Origin: Sphaerisporangium sp. TRM90804
Lineage (GTDB): Bacteria > Actinomycetota > Actinomycetes > Streptosporangiales > Streptosporangiaceae
Reading direction: 5' to 3'
Assembly (NCBI RefSeq): GCF_029846175.1
Contig: NZ_JARWAC010000013.1
Coordinates: 1-64,000 of the forward strand
Length of the DNA stretch: 64,000 nt
In this document: positions 51,982 to 62,726 of the stretch, piece by piece
How the letters are laid out: every line of letters begins with the position of its first letter
Numbering within the stretch: the first letter of the stretch is position 1
Notes under the pieces: model-generated
The model's database searches: none
Seen by the model: only the letters and a program-made list of their open reading frames with translations
Told to the model about the DNA's origin: nothing
Program-made: the position numbers and the translations under genes

Positions 51982-52122
51982 CCCTCCGGCGACCCCGGAA
52001 CGGCCGGCCCCGCGCGTCCAGCGGGGGCGGCCGCGGCCGTGATACCGCGGTGAAACCAGCGCTTCCTATGGTGCCCGCAATCGACGCCACCCCGGGGGTC
52101 CGAGTAAGTCCGTGAGGTAAGG

Positions 52123-55100
52123 ATGGTGGTCCGTCTCCCGCGCCGTAGAGGCGCACGCGGAGGGTCCCGCTTCGCGCGCCCGTTCACGGTCGCGCTGCTC
52201 TGCTCCGCATCGCTCGCCACCTTCCTGGTGGCCCCGCCGCGCCCCGCCGCGGCCGACCCGTTCCCGCCGCCGGTGATCCGCGACGAGTCGATCGCCATGT
52301 CCGAGGCGCAGCGGCTCGGCGTTCCGGTGGAGATCCTCTCCGGGCGCAGTGAGACGGCGCGGTTGTTCGCCGAGCCGGACGGCAACCAGCGCCTGGTCGT
52401 CACCGCCCGCCCGGAGCGTGTGCTCAAGGGCTCCGAATGGGTGGACGTCCAGCCGAACCTGGTGCCGGTGGACGGCGGCGCGGTCGAGCCCGAAGCGTCG
52501 GCGGTCGGGGTCACCTTCTCCGGGGGCGGAGAAGGGCCGCTGGTGCGCGTCGTCGAGGACGGCGTGACGCTCGCGTTCACCTGGCCCACCCCGCTGCCGG
52601 CGCCGTCCGTCGAGGGCGCCGTCGCCACCTACGCGGACGTGATCCCCGGCGTGGACCTCAAGATGTCGGCCGACGTCGACGGCTACTCGCAGGTGCTGGT
52701 GGTCAAGACGCCGGAGGCCGCGGCCCGGCCGGAGCTGGCCGAGCTGCGGGTCGGCTACCAGGTGACCGGCGGCGGCCTGTCGATGGACGCGGCCGGCAAC
52801 ATGACCCTGGTCTCCGGCGACGGCCAGGTCAAGCTGCACGGCTCCACCCCGCAGATGTGGGACTCCACCGCGACGGAGGACGGCGGCGACCGGCTGGCCG
52901 GCCCGCTCACCGGCGACGCGGTCGGCAGCCTGGCCGCGCGGCTGGAGGACGGCACGCTGGTGCTCACGCCCGACCAGGAGTTCCTGCGGGCTCCCGGGCT
53001 GACCTTCCCGCTCTACGTCGACCCGCCGATGCACGGCGCGGGGCGGCTGGCCTTCGCGTACGTCTCCAAGCACTTCGCCTCGACCAAGTACTACGGCACC
53101 AAGGACGTGGCGAAGGTCGGCTACTACAACGACCCCCGCGTGCCGCGCGGCCCGACCCGGGACACCTACCGGTCGTTCTTCCGCATGAACACCGCGGGGG
53201 TGAACGGCAAGCACATCATCAAGGCGACCTTCCGTACCTTCGAGACGCACTCGTGGTCGTGCTCGGCCCGCGCCGTGCAGCTGTGGCAGACCGGCGCGAT
53301 CGGCACCGGCACCACCTGGAACTCCCAGCCGTCGTGGCGACGCCAGGTCGCCTCGGTGAACGCCGCGAAGGGGTACTACTCCAGGTGCGGCGACGGCGGA
53401 GTGGACTTCAACGCCACCTCCGCGGTGGTGGAGGCCGCGTCCAAGGGCTGGCCCAACCTGACGCTGGGCCTGCGGGCCGCCAGCGAGTCCGACACCTTCG
53501 CCTGGAAGAAGTTCCGCAACAACCCCAGCCTGGAGATCACCTACAACACCACGCCCAACATCCCCGACCAGCGCTCGTCGGAGATCGGGGCGAGCCTCGG
53601 CGTGCCGTGCGCGACCGGCGACGCCCGCCCCTACGTGACCACGGCCACCCTGACCCTGCGCGCCCGCGTAAGCGACGCCGACGCGAACAAGGGGCAGACG
53701 GTGCGCGCCCACTTCGAGTGGTACAACGGGTCCGCCAAGGTCGGCGAGCGGTACACCGCCTACGTGGCCTCCGGCACCCCGGTCACCGCGCCCATCCCGG
53801 CCGGCGCGTTCCCCGACGGCGCGCGCGTCACCTGGCGGGTCCGAGCCCAGGACGGCGTCGCCACCAGCGGCACCAGCGACTGGGCGCCGTCGTGCGAGAT
53901 GACGATCGACCGCACCAGGCCGGCCAACTCCCCGGTGGTGGCCTCCGCCGACTATCCCGAGACGCCCTCGGGGGGCGATCCGGTGCCCTCCGGCGGCATC
54001 GGGCGGATGGGCACGTTCACGCTCACCCCCGGGCCGCTGGACAAGGACATCGGCAGCTACCTGTACGCGCTGAACAGCGACTCGCCGGGCGCGGCCGCCT
54101 CGGTCAGCGCGCCGGCGGGCACGGCGACCATCAAGGCCACCCCGCTGCGCAGCCTGCTCAACGTCCTGTACGTCTGGAGCCGTGACAAGGCCGGCAACAT
54201 CGGCCCCTACAAGCGCTACGAGTTCAGCGTCCGGGCCGGAACGCCCGCCACGGGGCACTGGAGGATGGACGAGGCGACCGGCACCCGGGTCGGCGACGCC
54301 TCGGGCAACGGCAACGAGGCCACGCTGGCCGAAGGCGCGGTGTGGGGCAAGGGCCGGGTGGGCGGCGGTGTGCGCCTCGACGGGACCGGGGCCAGGCTCG
54401 GGTTCGTCAGGGAGACGCCGATCATCCGCACGGACGCGAACTTCACCGTCTCGACCTGGGTCCGGCTGGACGACAAATCCGTGACGCGCACGGTGATGAG
54501 CCAGGACGGCGTCGACCGCAGCGGCTTCGCCCTTCAGTACAACCAGCCGCTCGACCGCTGGGCGATGACCATGCCCTCGGCGGACAGCCCCAGCGGAGGC
54601 GTCACCTTCGCCACGGCGAAGTCCGACGCGCCGCCACGGCTCGACAGCTGGGTGCACCTGGGCGCCAGCTTCGACGCCGCGACCCGGCTGATCACCCTCT
54701 ACGTCGACGGCCGGCCGCAGGCGGCGACCGCCGTCCACCCCAGCCCGTGGCACGCGACGGGCAAGTTCGCCATCGGCAGGGGCCCGTGCTGCTCGGAGCC
54801 GTGGTCGGGCGAGGTCGACGACGCCAAGGTCTGGGACCGCGTGGTCTACCACGGCGACATCGCCAACGGCGCCGCCCGCCCGCCCGCGCTGACCGGCCAC
54901 TGGCGGTTCGACGGCGCAGGCTCCGTGGCCGGTGACTCCTCCGGCGGCAGGTGGGACATGCGGGCTTCGGGGGAGGCCTTCTCCTGGACCGAGGGGTGGA
55001 TCGGCGGCGCGGTGCGCTTCAACGGGCCCGGCACCCGCTTCGTCACCATTCCGCCGAGGCTCATACCGCCGAACTACCCGCCGCCGGTGCCGTCGCCGGG

Positions 55101-55563
55101 CGACCACCCCCAACTGCCCACCGACGCGTCCTACACGGTCGCCGCGTGGGTAAGGCTCGCCGACAAGCTCGACCAGCGGACCGCGGTCAGCATGGGAGGC
55201 GTCAACCAGGCCTCCTTCCTCCTGCAGTACTCCAAGGCCCACGACCGGTGGCGGTTCACGGTGCCCGTCGCCGACACGACCACCGCCGCCCACGCGGGCC
55301 CCGTCTCCGACGATCCGGCCGAGACCGGCGTGTGGACGCACCTGGTCGGCGTGCACGACCGGGGGAGGGGCGAACTCAAGCTCTACGTGGACGGCACTCA
55401 CCAGGGCACCGTCGCGTCGACCACGGCCTGGAGGGGCCACAACAACGTGATCATCGGCCAGGGTCACAACGACTCCGGCCAGTGGCTGGGGGACGTCGAC
55501 GACGTCCGCGTCTACAAGGGCGTGCTGAACGACGACGAGATCTACGACCTCGCCGCGCAGTAG
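52123..55563 (+). CDS. Large secreted protein with two LamG domains
   Basis: A 1146-aa exported protein. The twin-Arg-like N-terminus (PRRRGARGG...) precedes a signal ending PAAADPF near residue 45. A ~500-residue beta-rich region includes a DNRLRE-like part (SFFRMNTAG, then WNSQPSW), then an Ig-like section (~500-700), and two LamG/concanavalin-like domains (~705-905 and ~925-1146), each starting GHWRxD and ending in DVDD or VDDAKVW. Such proteins occur singly or as the N-terminal part of YD/Rhs toxins; no toxin part follows here. GAGGTAAGG precedes the ATG. No LacI-type palindrome is upstream, so it is not clearly in the glycosidase regulon. Confidence 0.78.
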   Translation: MVVRLPRRRGARGGSRFARPFTVALLCSASLATFLVAPPRPAAADPFPPPVIRDESIAMSEAQRLGVPVEILSGRSETARLFAEPDGNQRLVVTARPERVLKGSEWVDVQPNLVPVDGGAVEPEASAVGVTFSGGGEGPLVRVVEDGVTLAFTWPTPLPAPSVEGAVATYADVIPGVDLKMSADVDGYSQVLVVKTPEAAARPELAELRVGYQVTGGGLSMDAAGNMTLVSGDGQVKLHGSTPQMWDSTATEDGGDRLAGPLTGDAVGSLAARLEDGTLVLTPDQEFLRAPGLTFPLYVDPPMHGAGRLAFAYVSKHFASTKYYGTKDVAKVGYYNDPRVPRGPTRDTYRSFFRMNTAGVNGKHIIKATFRTFETHSWSCSARAVQLWQTGAIGTGTTWNSQPSWRRQVASVNAAKGYYSRCGDGGVDFNATSAVVEAASKGWPNLTLGLRAASESDTFAWKKFRNNPSLEITYNTTPNIPDQRSSEIGASLGVPCATGDARPYVTTATLTLRARVSDADANKGQTVRAHFEWYNGSAKVGERYTAYVASGTPVTAPIPAGAFPDGARVTWRVRAQDGVATSGTSDWAPSCEMTIDRTRPANSPVVASADYPETPSGGDPVPSGGIGRMGTFTLTPGPLDKDIGSYLYALNSDSPGAAASVSAPAGTATIKATPLRSLLNVLYVWSRDKAGNIGPYKRYEFSVRAGTPATGHWRMDEATGTRVGDASGNGNEATLAEGAVWGKGRVGGGVRLDGTGARLGFVRETPIIRTDANFTVSTWVRLDDKSVTRTVMSQDGVDRSGFALQYNQPLDRWAMTMPSADSPSGGVTFATAKSDAPPRLDSWVHLGASFDAATRLITLYVDGRPQAATAVHPSPWHATGKFAIGRGPCCSEPWSGEVDDAKVWDRVVYHGDIANGAARPPALTGHWRFDGAGSVAGDSSGGRWDMRASGEAFSWTEGWIGGAVRFNGPGTRFVTIPPRLIPPNYPPPVPSPGDHPQLPTDASYTVAAWVRLADKLDQRTAVSMGGVNQASFLLQYSKAHDRWRFTVPVADTTTAAHAGPVSDDPAETGVWTHLVGVHDRGRGELKLYVDGTHQGTVASTTAWRGHNNVIIGQGHNDSGQWLGDVDDVRVYKGVLNDDEIYDLAAQ

Positions 55564-55747
55564 GCCGCTCGTCGTGATGCGGCGCGCGGTGCCCGGGCGG
55601 CCGAGGGGGGCCACCGGTCGTCCGGCGGTATTCACTTAGGGCAGCATCGCAAAGGTCCTCCGATTCTCTGGGGGACGACGCGGAAACGACACGCACGTCA
55701 CGGCTCCACTCCGCCAAGCGGTGCTCACGCGACATCAGGGGAGACAG

Positions 55748-55966
55748 ATGAGGATCATCAGAAGACTGCTGGCCACGCTGACGCTGGCCGGAACGCTCAT
55801 GGCGGCGGGCGCCGTGCCCGCGTCGGCGATCGAGCTGCCGCCGATGCCGACGCCCACCCCCACGAAGTGCCCGCACGTCAAGCCCAAGTGCGACAGCCAC
55901 TGGATGGAGGGCGGGCCCGGGGACGGAACCGGCGGCGGGCAGGGGGGCGGGGGAGGGCAGGGCTAG
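55748..55966 (+). CDS. Small secreted peptide with two cysteines
   Basis: A 72-aa frame: signal peptide RIIRRLLATLTLAGTLMAAG...ASA (~1-28), then a Pro/Thr stretch, CPHVKPKC with the only two Cys, and a Gly-rich tail ending GGGGGQG. GGGGAGAC lies just before the ATG. I do not recognise a family. It follows the LamG protein on the same strand after 184 bp, and could be co-expressed with it. Confidence 0.55.
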   Translation: MRIIRRLLATLTLAGTLMAAGAVPASAIELPPMPTPTPTKCPHVKPKCDSHWMEGGPGDGTGGGQGGGGGQG

Positions 55967-55978
55967 ACGAGGTGCGGC

Positions 55979-56012
55979 GCGGTCTCAGCCACTCGGGGGC
56001 GGCTGAGACCGC
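55979..56012. terminator. Terminator hairpin at the SARP gene end
   Basis: A 12-bp perfect stem (GCGGTCTCAGCC at 55979-55990 with GGCTGAGACCGC at 56001-56012) and a 10-nt loop. It includes the stop codon of the minus-strand regulator and would also stop transcription from the small-peptide gene. Confidence 0.65.
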
Positions 56013-58978
56013 GTCTGCACGGCCTGCCGGGCCTCGTGGGCGCGTTCGCGCCACACCGGCAGGCCGATGCGCTCGAACTCCGCGGCCGCGAGGTCCAGCA
56101 GCGCGGCGGCCCTGTCCGGGTCGCCGCGCTCGGCGGCGAGCCGGCCGGCGGCCAGGCGGACGCGGGCCGCGACGAACGGCTCGCCGACCGCCTCGGCGAC
56201 GGCCAGGGCGGCGTCCAGATGGGCGGCCGCCTCGTCCAGCCTGGCGGCCAGCAGGCAGGCCTCGCCGCAGCCGAGCAGCCCGTACGCCTCGCCGATGCGA
56301 TCGCCCGCGGCACGGGACGCCTCCAGCACCCGCAGGAACGTCTCCTCGGCCCGCGCCGCCTCCTGCCCGCGCAGGTACAGCAGGCCCAGCCGGTTGAGGA
56401 TCTGCGCGGAGCCGCGCGCGTCGTCCAGCGCGCGGTAGACCTCAAGGGCGGCCTCCAGCAGCGGCCGCGCGGTCTCGGCCTCGTCCCGCTCGATGTGGAT
56501 CTGCGCGACGCTGCCGAGCACGTGCGCCTCCGCGTGCCGGTCGCCGACCTCGCGCAGCATCTCCAGCGCGCGCCCGTAGAGGCCCAGCGCGGCCTCCGCG
56601 TTGCCCTCCACCCGTTCGAGCAGCGCCGCGTTGCGCATGGTGAGCGCCCGGCCGTGCCGGTCGTCCACCTCGGCGAACAGGGCCGTCGCGGCGGTGAAGT
56701 GCGGGCCGGCGGCGGGGTAGCGCTGACGGAAGATCTCCAGTGTGCCCAGGGAGTACCGCATGGCCGCCTCGCCCCGCCGGTCGCCCGCGTGCCGCGCGGC
56801 GGCGAGCGCGGTCGCCGAGGTGCGCGCCCAGTCGTCGAACAGGCCCTGGGCCTCGAACAGCGTGACCGACGTCATCGCCAGGTCCCAGCAGGTCTCGGCC
56901 AGGCCGAGGCGGGCCGCCTGCTCGACGGCCGCCACCAGCCCCAGCCGCTCGCTGAGCAGCCACCCCATCGGGTCGGCCGACAGTCGCCCGAGGATGGGAG
57001 GCTCGCAGTGCCACCGCTGCCCAGTGCCGTGCAGCACGGTGTGGTCGCCGCCGTACCGCAGCCGGTGCGCCTGCTCGGCCAGCGCCAGGTAGCCGCCGGT
57101 CAGCCGGGTGAGCGCGGCCTCCGCCGCCCCGGGCGCCTCATCGGCGCCGGCCCGCTCCCTGGCGTGCAGCCGCACCAGGTCGTGGGTGCGGTAGCGGGCC
57201 TCGCCGACCTCGTCGGTGCCCGCGTACTCGACGAGCTGCGCCTCCACCAGGGTCTCCAGCACGTCCTCGGCCTTGCGGGCGCCGGTGTCGAGCAGCGCGG
57301 CGGCGACCCAGCCGGCGAAGTCGGGCGTCTCGACCAGCCCCAGCCGGCGGAACAGCGTGCGCCCGGGCTCGGTGAGCCCGGAGTAGCCGAGGGCGAGGCT
57401 GCTGCGCACCGACAGCGAGCCGTGGGTCAGCTCGTCCAGCCGGTCGTGCTCGGCAGCCAGGCGCGACAGCAGGCGCGGCACCGTCCAGTGCGGGCGCGCC
57501 GCCAGCCGCGCCCCGGCGATGCGCAGGGCCAGCGGCAGCCGGTCGCACCGGGCGGCCAGCTCCTCGGCGCCGGGGTCGCCGGCGCGGATCTCGGGGCGCC
57601 CGGTGACGGAGGCCAGCAGGTCGACGGCCGCCTCGGTGCTGAGGATGCCGAGCGGGACGCGGTGCGCGGCGGGCAGCGCGGTGAGCCGCGCCCGGCTGGT
57701 GATCAGCACGGCGCAGCCGGGGCCGGCCGGCAGGAGCGGCTCGACGTGCGCCTCGTCGGCGGCGTCGTCGAGCACGACGAGCACGCGCCGGTCGGCCAGC
57801 AGGCCGCGGAAGATCTCCGCCCGCTCGTCGAGGTCGTGCGGGACGGCCGTGCCGGTGACGCCGAGCGCGCGCAGGAAACGGCCGAGCGCCTGGTGGGGCT
57901 CCACCCGCTCGGTGCCCGCGCCGCGCAGGTTGACGAAGAGCTGGCCGTCGGGGAACGCGTCGCGGGCCCGCTGGGCCGCCTTCACCGCGAGCGCCGTCTT
58001 GCCCACGCCCGGCATGCCGGACAGCACGCACACGACCGGCGTGCTCGCCAAGACGGCGGCCAGCCGGTGCAGCTCGGCGTCGCGCCCGGTGAGGTCGCCG
58101 GTCGCCGCCGGAAGCAGGTCGAGGGCCGGTGCGGGGGCGGCCGCGCCTCGCCGCCCGTGCCCGGCCGGCAGAGGCGCGGCGGGACCGGCGGAGGCGGGCG
58201 CGGTGCCGCCGTCGTCGCCTAGGAGCGTTCCTTCGAGCTCGCGCAGCCGCGTGCCCGGCTCCACGCCGAGCTCCTCGGCCAGGGCGGCGCTCGTGCTCCG
58301 GTACACGGCGAGGGCCTCGGCGCGTCGACCGGCGCGGCGCAGCGCGACCATGAGCCGCTCGGCGGCCGGCTCCTCCAGCGGATTCTCCGCGACCAGGGTG
58401 CGCAGCTCGGGGATGAGGCGCTCGTGCTGGCCGAGGGCGAGGTCGGCGTCGATGCGGTCGGTCAGCGCCTGCCGGCGCTCCCGCTCCACGTGGCCGGCGG
58501 CCTCGGCGAGCGCGGCGACGTCGTGCAGGCCGGGAAAGGCGGGCCCGTCGCACAGGGCCAGGGCCTGGCGGAGCAGGACCGACGCCGTCTCGGGGTCGTC
58601 GCGGACCAGCGCCTGGCGGCCGCGCCGGGCCAGGTCGGCGAAGTGCCACAGGTCGACCTCCTCGGTGTCCGCGAGCAGGGCGTAACCCGCCCGGTCGTGC
58701 CGGATGCGGTGCGGGTCGCCCAGCGACCGCCGCAGCCGGTGCACGAGCACCTGGAGGTTCTTCCCCGGGCGCGCCTCGGGCCGCTCCCCCCACAGGGCGT
58801 CGGTCAGCGTCTCGGCGGACACGGCCCGGCCGCGCCGGTAGACGAGCAGGCCAAGGAGCTGCTCCTGACGGCGTGACGCCAACGGCGTGGGGCGCCCGTC
58901 GACGACGACGGAGACACCACCGACGACCGTGAACCTGACGGACACTTCCCCGGTGTTTCGTGAGCTCAAGCGGTGCAC
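55985..58978 (-). CDS. AfsR/SARP-family regulator (HTH-BTAD-NB-ARC-TPR)
   Basis: A 997-aa AfsR-like regulator, a class that activates secondary metabolism. Winged HTH ~14-105 (starting RFTVVGGVSVVVDG, with LTDALWGERPEARPGKNLQVLVHRLRRSLG), BTAD ~110-255, NTPase ~300-560 with Walker A SGMPGVGKTAL and Walker B VLVVLDDAADE, and TPR repeats to the end. The start is uncertain: GTG 58978 has GAGGAG ~13 nt upstream; GTG 58945 has no spacing for its GGGGAA; and a frame to 59095 would add ~40 atypical residues. No biosynthetic cluster is adjacent, so it may be pleiotropic. Confidence 0.85.
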   Translation of the reverse strand: MHRLSSRNTGEVSVRFTVVGGVSVVVDGRPTPLASRRQEQLLGLLVYRRGRAVSAETLTDALWGERPEARPGKNLQVLVHRLRRSLGDPHRIRHDRAGYALLADTEEVDLWHFADLARRGRQALVRDDPETASVLLRQALALCDGPAFPGLHDVAALAEAAGHVERERRQALTDRIDADLALGQHERLIPELRTLVAENPLEEPAAERLMVALRRAGRRAEALAVYRSTSAALAEELGVEPGTRLRELEGTLLGDDGGTAPASAGPAAPLPAGHGRRGAAAPAPALDLLPAATGDLTGRDAELHRLAAVLASTPVVCVLSGMPGVGKTALAVKAAQRARDAFPDGQLFVNLRGAGTERVEPHQALGRFLRALGVTGTAVPHDLDERAEIFRGLLADRRVLVVLDDAADEAHVEPLLPAGPGCAVLITSRARLTALPAAHRVPLGILSTEAAVDLLASVTGRPEIRAGDPGAEELAARCDRLPLALRIAGARLAARPHWTVPRLLSRLAAEHDRLDELTHGSLSVRSSLALGYSGLTEPGRTLFRRLGLVETPDFAGWVAAALLDTGARKAEDVLETLVEAQLVEYAGTDEVGEARYRTHDLVRLHARERAGADEAPGAAEAALTRLTGGYLALAEQAHRLRYGGDHTVLHGTGQRWHCEPPILGRLSADPMGWLLSERLGLVAAVEQAARLGLAETCWDLAMTSVTLFEAQGLFDDWARTSATALAAARHAGDRRGEAAMRYSLGTLEIFRQRYPAAGPHFTAATALFAEVDDRHGRALTMRNAALLERVEGNAEAALGLYGRALEMLREVGDRHAEAHVLGSVAQIHIERDEAETARPLLEAALEVYRALDDARGSAQILNRLGLLYLRGQEAARAEETFLRVLEASRAAGDRIGEAYGLLGCGEACLLAARLDEAAAHLDAALAVAEAVGEPFVAARVRLAAGRLAAERGDPDRAAALLDLAAAEFERIGLPVWRERAHEARQAVQTRSQPPPSG

Positions 58979-59151
58979 CTCTGGCGGGACGCTCCTCGTC
59001 CCGGCGGAGGGCGCCGGTGACGTCGCGTCCTGTCGAGCGGTATCGGGCGGACCCGGGTGCGAGACGACCCCCGTCGCATGACCCCCGGCATTCACTTTCT
59101 TTACAAGAGCGTAACTCCTGACACGGCCGATTGGACGTCGAGCCTTCGGGG

Positions 59152-59197
59152 GCGCGGGCGGCCGGCGTCACCCGGAGGTGGCGCCGGCCGCCCGCGC
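59152..59197 (-). terminator. Terminator hairpin after the nucleotidase gene
   Basis: A perfect 16-bp G/C stem (59152-59167 with 59182-59197) and a 14-nt loop, just beyond the minus-strand nucleotidase stop at 59208. Confidence 0.75.
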
Positions 59198-59207
59198 GAG
59201 ACCGTCG

Positions 59208-60980
<1,773 letters not shown>

Positions 60981-61113
60981 GAAGGGGACATTAATCAGGG
61001 AAAGTTGCTTATCGGTCACAAGGTTCTTGACTGCCGCATCCTCGCCGACCGGCACGTCGAAGGAAGGAGTGCGGGCGGGGGCCTCCGTCCGGCGACGGGG
61101 GATGGGGGCGTTC

Positions 61114-62352
61114 ATGCCGGACACGGTGGTGGTCGTGGGGGCGGGGCTGGCCGGGCTCGCCTGTGCCGTGCGGCTGCGCTCGGCGGGGGTGCCGGTGCGG
61201 GTGCTGGAGGCGTCCGACGGGGTGGGCGGGCGGGTGCGCACCGACCTGGCCGGCGGGTTCCGGCTCGACCGGGGGTTCCAGGTGTTCAACACCGCCTATC
61301 CGGAGGCGGCCCGCGTTCTGGACGTCGGCGCGCTCGACCTGCGGCCGTTCAGCTCGGGGCTGTTCGTCGCGCGCGACGGGCGGCGTGAGCGGGTGATGCT
61401 GCCGTGGCGGCATCCGCGGCACGTGCTGAGCGCCGCGCTGGCCCGCGTCGGCACGGTCTCGGACAAGGCCGCGCTCGCGGCGATGACCGGGCGCGACATG
61501 GCGTTCCCCGCCGCGCGGCTGCGCGGGGCCACCGAGCGGACGACGGCCACCGAGCTGCGGCACTGGGGGCTCTCGGAGGAGATGGTGGACACCCTGCTCC
61601 GGCCGTTCCTGTCCGGCGTGCTGCTGGAGCGCGAGCTGGAGACCTCCAGCCGCGTCTTCCACCTGTTCTGGCGGTCCTTCGCGCGCGGCACGATCGGGCT
61701 GCCCGCGCTGGGCATGGGACGCGTGCCGGCGCAGCTCGCGGCGCGCCTTCCCGAGGGCTCGGTCTCGCTGGAGACCCCGGTCGCCGGGCTGACCCCGGAC
61801 GGGGTGGCGCTCGCGGACGGCCGGGAGATCGCGGCGGCGGCGGTCGTCGTCGCGGTGGACCCCGGCTCGGCGGCCCGTCTGCTTCCCGGCCTGCGCGTGC
61901 CCGGGATGCGCGCCGTCACCACCTTCTACCACGCGGCTCCCCGCTCGCCCCTCGGCGAGCCGACACAGGTGGTCGACCCGACCGGAGCGGTCGCGGACAC
62001 CCTGGTGCTCACCGACGCGGCGCCGGAGTACTCCACCGATGGGCGGGCGCTGGTGTCGACCTCGGTGCTGGGCGTGCTCGGGGACGCGGACGAGCCGCGT
62101 GTGCGGGCGCGGCTCACCGAGATCTACGGCGACACCTCCTCGTGGGAGCACATCGCGACCTATCCCGTCAGGGCGGCCCTGCCGGTGATGACGCCGCCGA
62201 TGCGGATGCGGCGGCCCGTCCGGCTGGGCGGGGGGCGGTACGTGTGCGGCGACCACCGCGACACCGGTTCGATCCAGGGCGCCATGGTGTCCGGGCGCCG
62301 GGCCGCCGAGGCCGTCCTGGCGGACGCGGGGCGGCCCGGCGCGCGCGGATGA
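61114..62352 (+). CDS. FAD-dependent amine-oxidase / phytoene-desaturase-like protein
   Basis: A 412-aa flavoprotein. The FAD motif VVVGAGLAGLACAVRLRSAG opens it, followed by VLEASDGVGGRVRTD. FRLDRGFQVFNTAYPEA near 48-64 is typical of the NAD(P)-binding/carotenoid-desaturase-like group. The C-terminus has GGGRYVCGDHRDTGSIQGAM (the FAD-closing block). No signal peptide or membrane segment is seen. Start ATG 61114 follows GGGGG; ATG 61102 is also possible. No carotenoid genes are nearby, so the substrate is unknown. Confidence 0.83.
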   Translation: MPDTVVVVGAGLAGLACAVRLRSAGVPVRVLEASDGVGGRVRTDLAGGFRLDRGFQVFNTAYPEAARVLDVGALDLRPFSSGLFVARDGRRERVMLPWRHPRHVLSAALARVGTVSDKAALAAMTGRDMAFPAARLRGATERTTATELRHWGLSEEMVDTLLRPFLSGVLLERELETSSRVFHLFWRSFARGTIGLPALGMGRVPAQLAARLPEGSVSLETPVAGLTPDGVALADGREIAAAAVVVAVDPGSAARLLPGLRVPGMRAVTTFYHAAPRSPLGEPTQVVDPTGAVADTLVLTDAAPEYSTDGRALVSTSVLGVLGDADEPRVRARLTEIYGDTSSWEHIATYPVRAALPVMTPPMRMRRPVRLGGGRYVCGDHRDTGSIQGAMVSGRRAAEAVLADAGRPGARG

Positions 62353-62726
62353 TGACCGGGCTCGGGGCGAGCGAGCACGGTGACGGAGTGGGCGGGGAGC
62401 GCTCTCGGGACTGAGAATGCGCTCTCCCGGCTCACCGTGTCAAGGGTCGGCTTAACCGACAGGAAACTTTCCGAACATCTAGGTGCAATCGGACAGATGG
62501 GCTGAGAGCGCTCTCATCCGCCCATCCGTATATCGATCCTATCCGCTCTGACCTGCGGAAACCTGCGACCGTCTGAGAAACGCTTCCCTGGGGCGCCGCC
62601 TCCCGGCGTGTTCAGGTCACGGCGATCGTTACCATCCGACCCGTTGACACACACAGCGCGACCGGAAGACCCTTCTCGGGGAGCGCTCCCTTCATGATCA
62701 AAAAAATTCCCCCCAAGGGAGGGTCT
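62353..62726 (+). promoter_or_regulatory. Control region of the sugar-ABC operon with several LacI-type sites
   Basis: No gene here. Palindromes of the LacI type: GGGAGCGCTCTC near 62395-62406, a half-site GCGCTCTCC at 62419-62427, perfect TGAGAGCGCTCTCA at 62503-62516, and perfect GGGAGCGCTCCC at 62679-62690. A -35 TTGACA at 62644-62649 with a weak GACCCT -10 (62668-62673) stands just before the last site, the same order as at the 42-49 kb promoters. Two arm types (GAGAG and GGGAG) raise the possibility of two regulators. AAGGGAGGG precedes the start codon. Confidence 0.7.

Noticed and set aside
46347-52115. Uninterrupted + strand reading frame of over 1900 codons
   Set aside because: It lies antisense to GH3 and out of frame with the real 48961 gene. 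Its product is Arg/Ala/Gly/Pro-rich without domains, the usual result of third-position GC bias.
52066-55635. Minus-strand open frame of 1189 codons opposite the LamG gene
   Set aside because: It is a codon-bias shadow. The + strand product has a signal peptide and recognisable beta domains; the minus product has neither.
55564-55747. LacI-type operator before the small secreted peptide or the LamG gene
   Set aside because: No GAGCGCTC-core palindrome is present in 51982-52122 or 55564-55747, so these genes were not added to the regulon.
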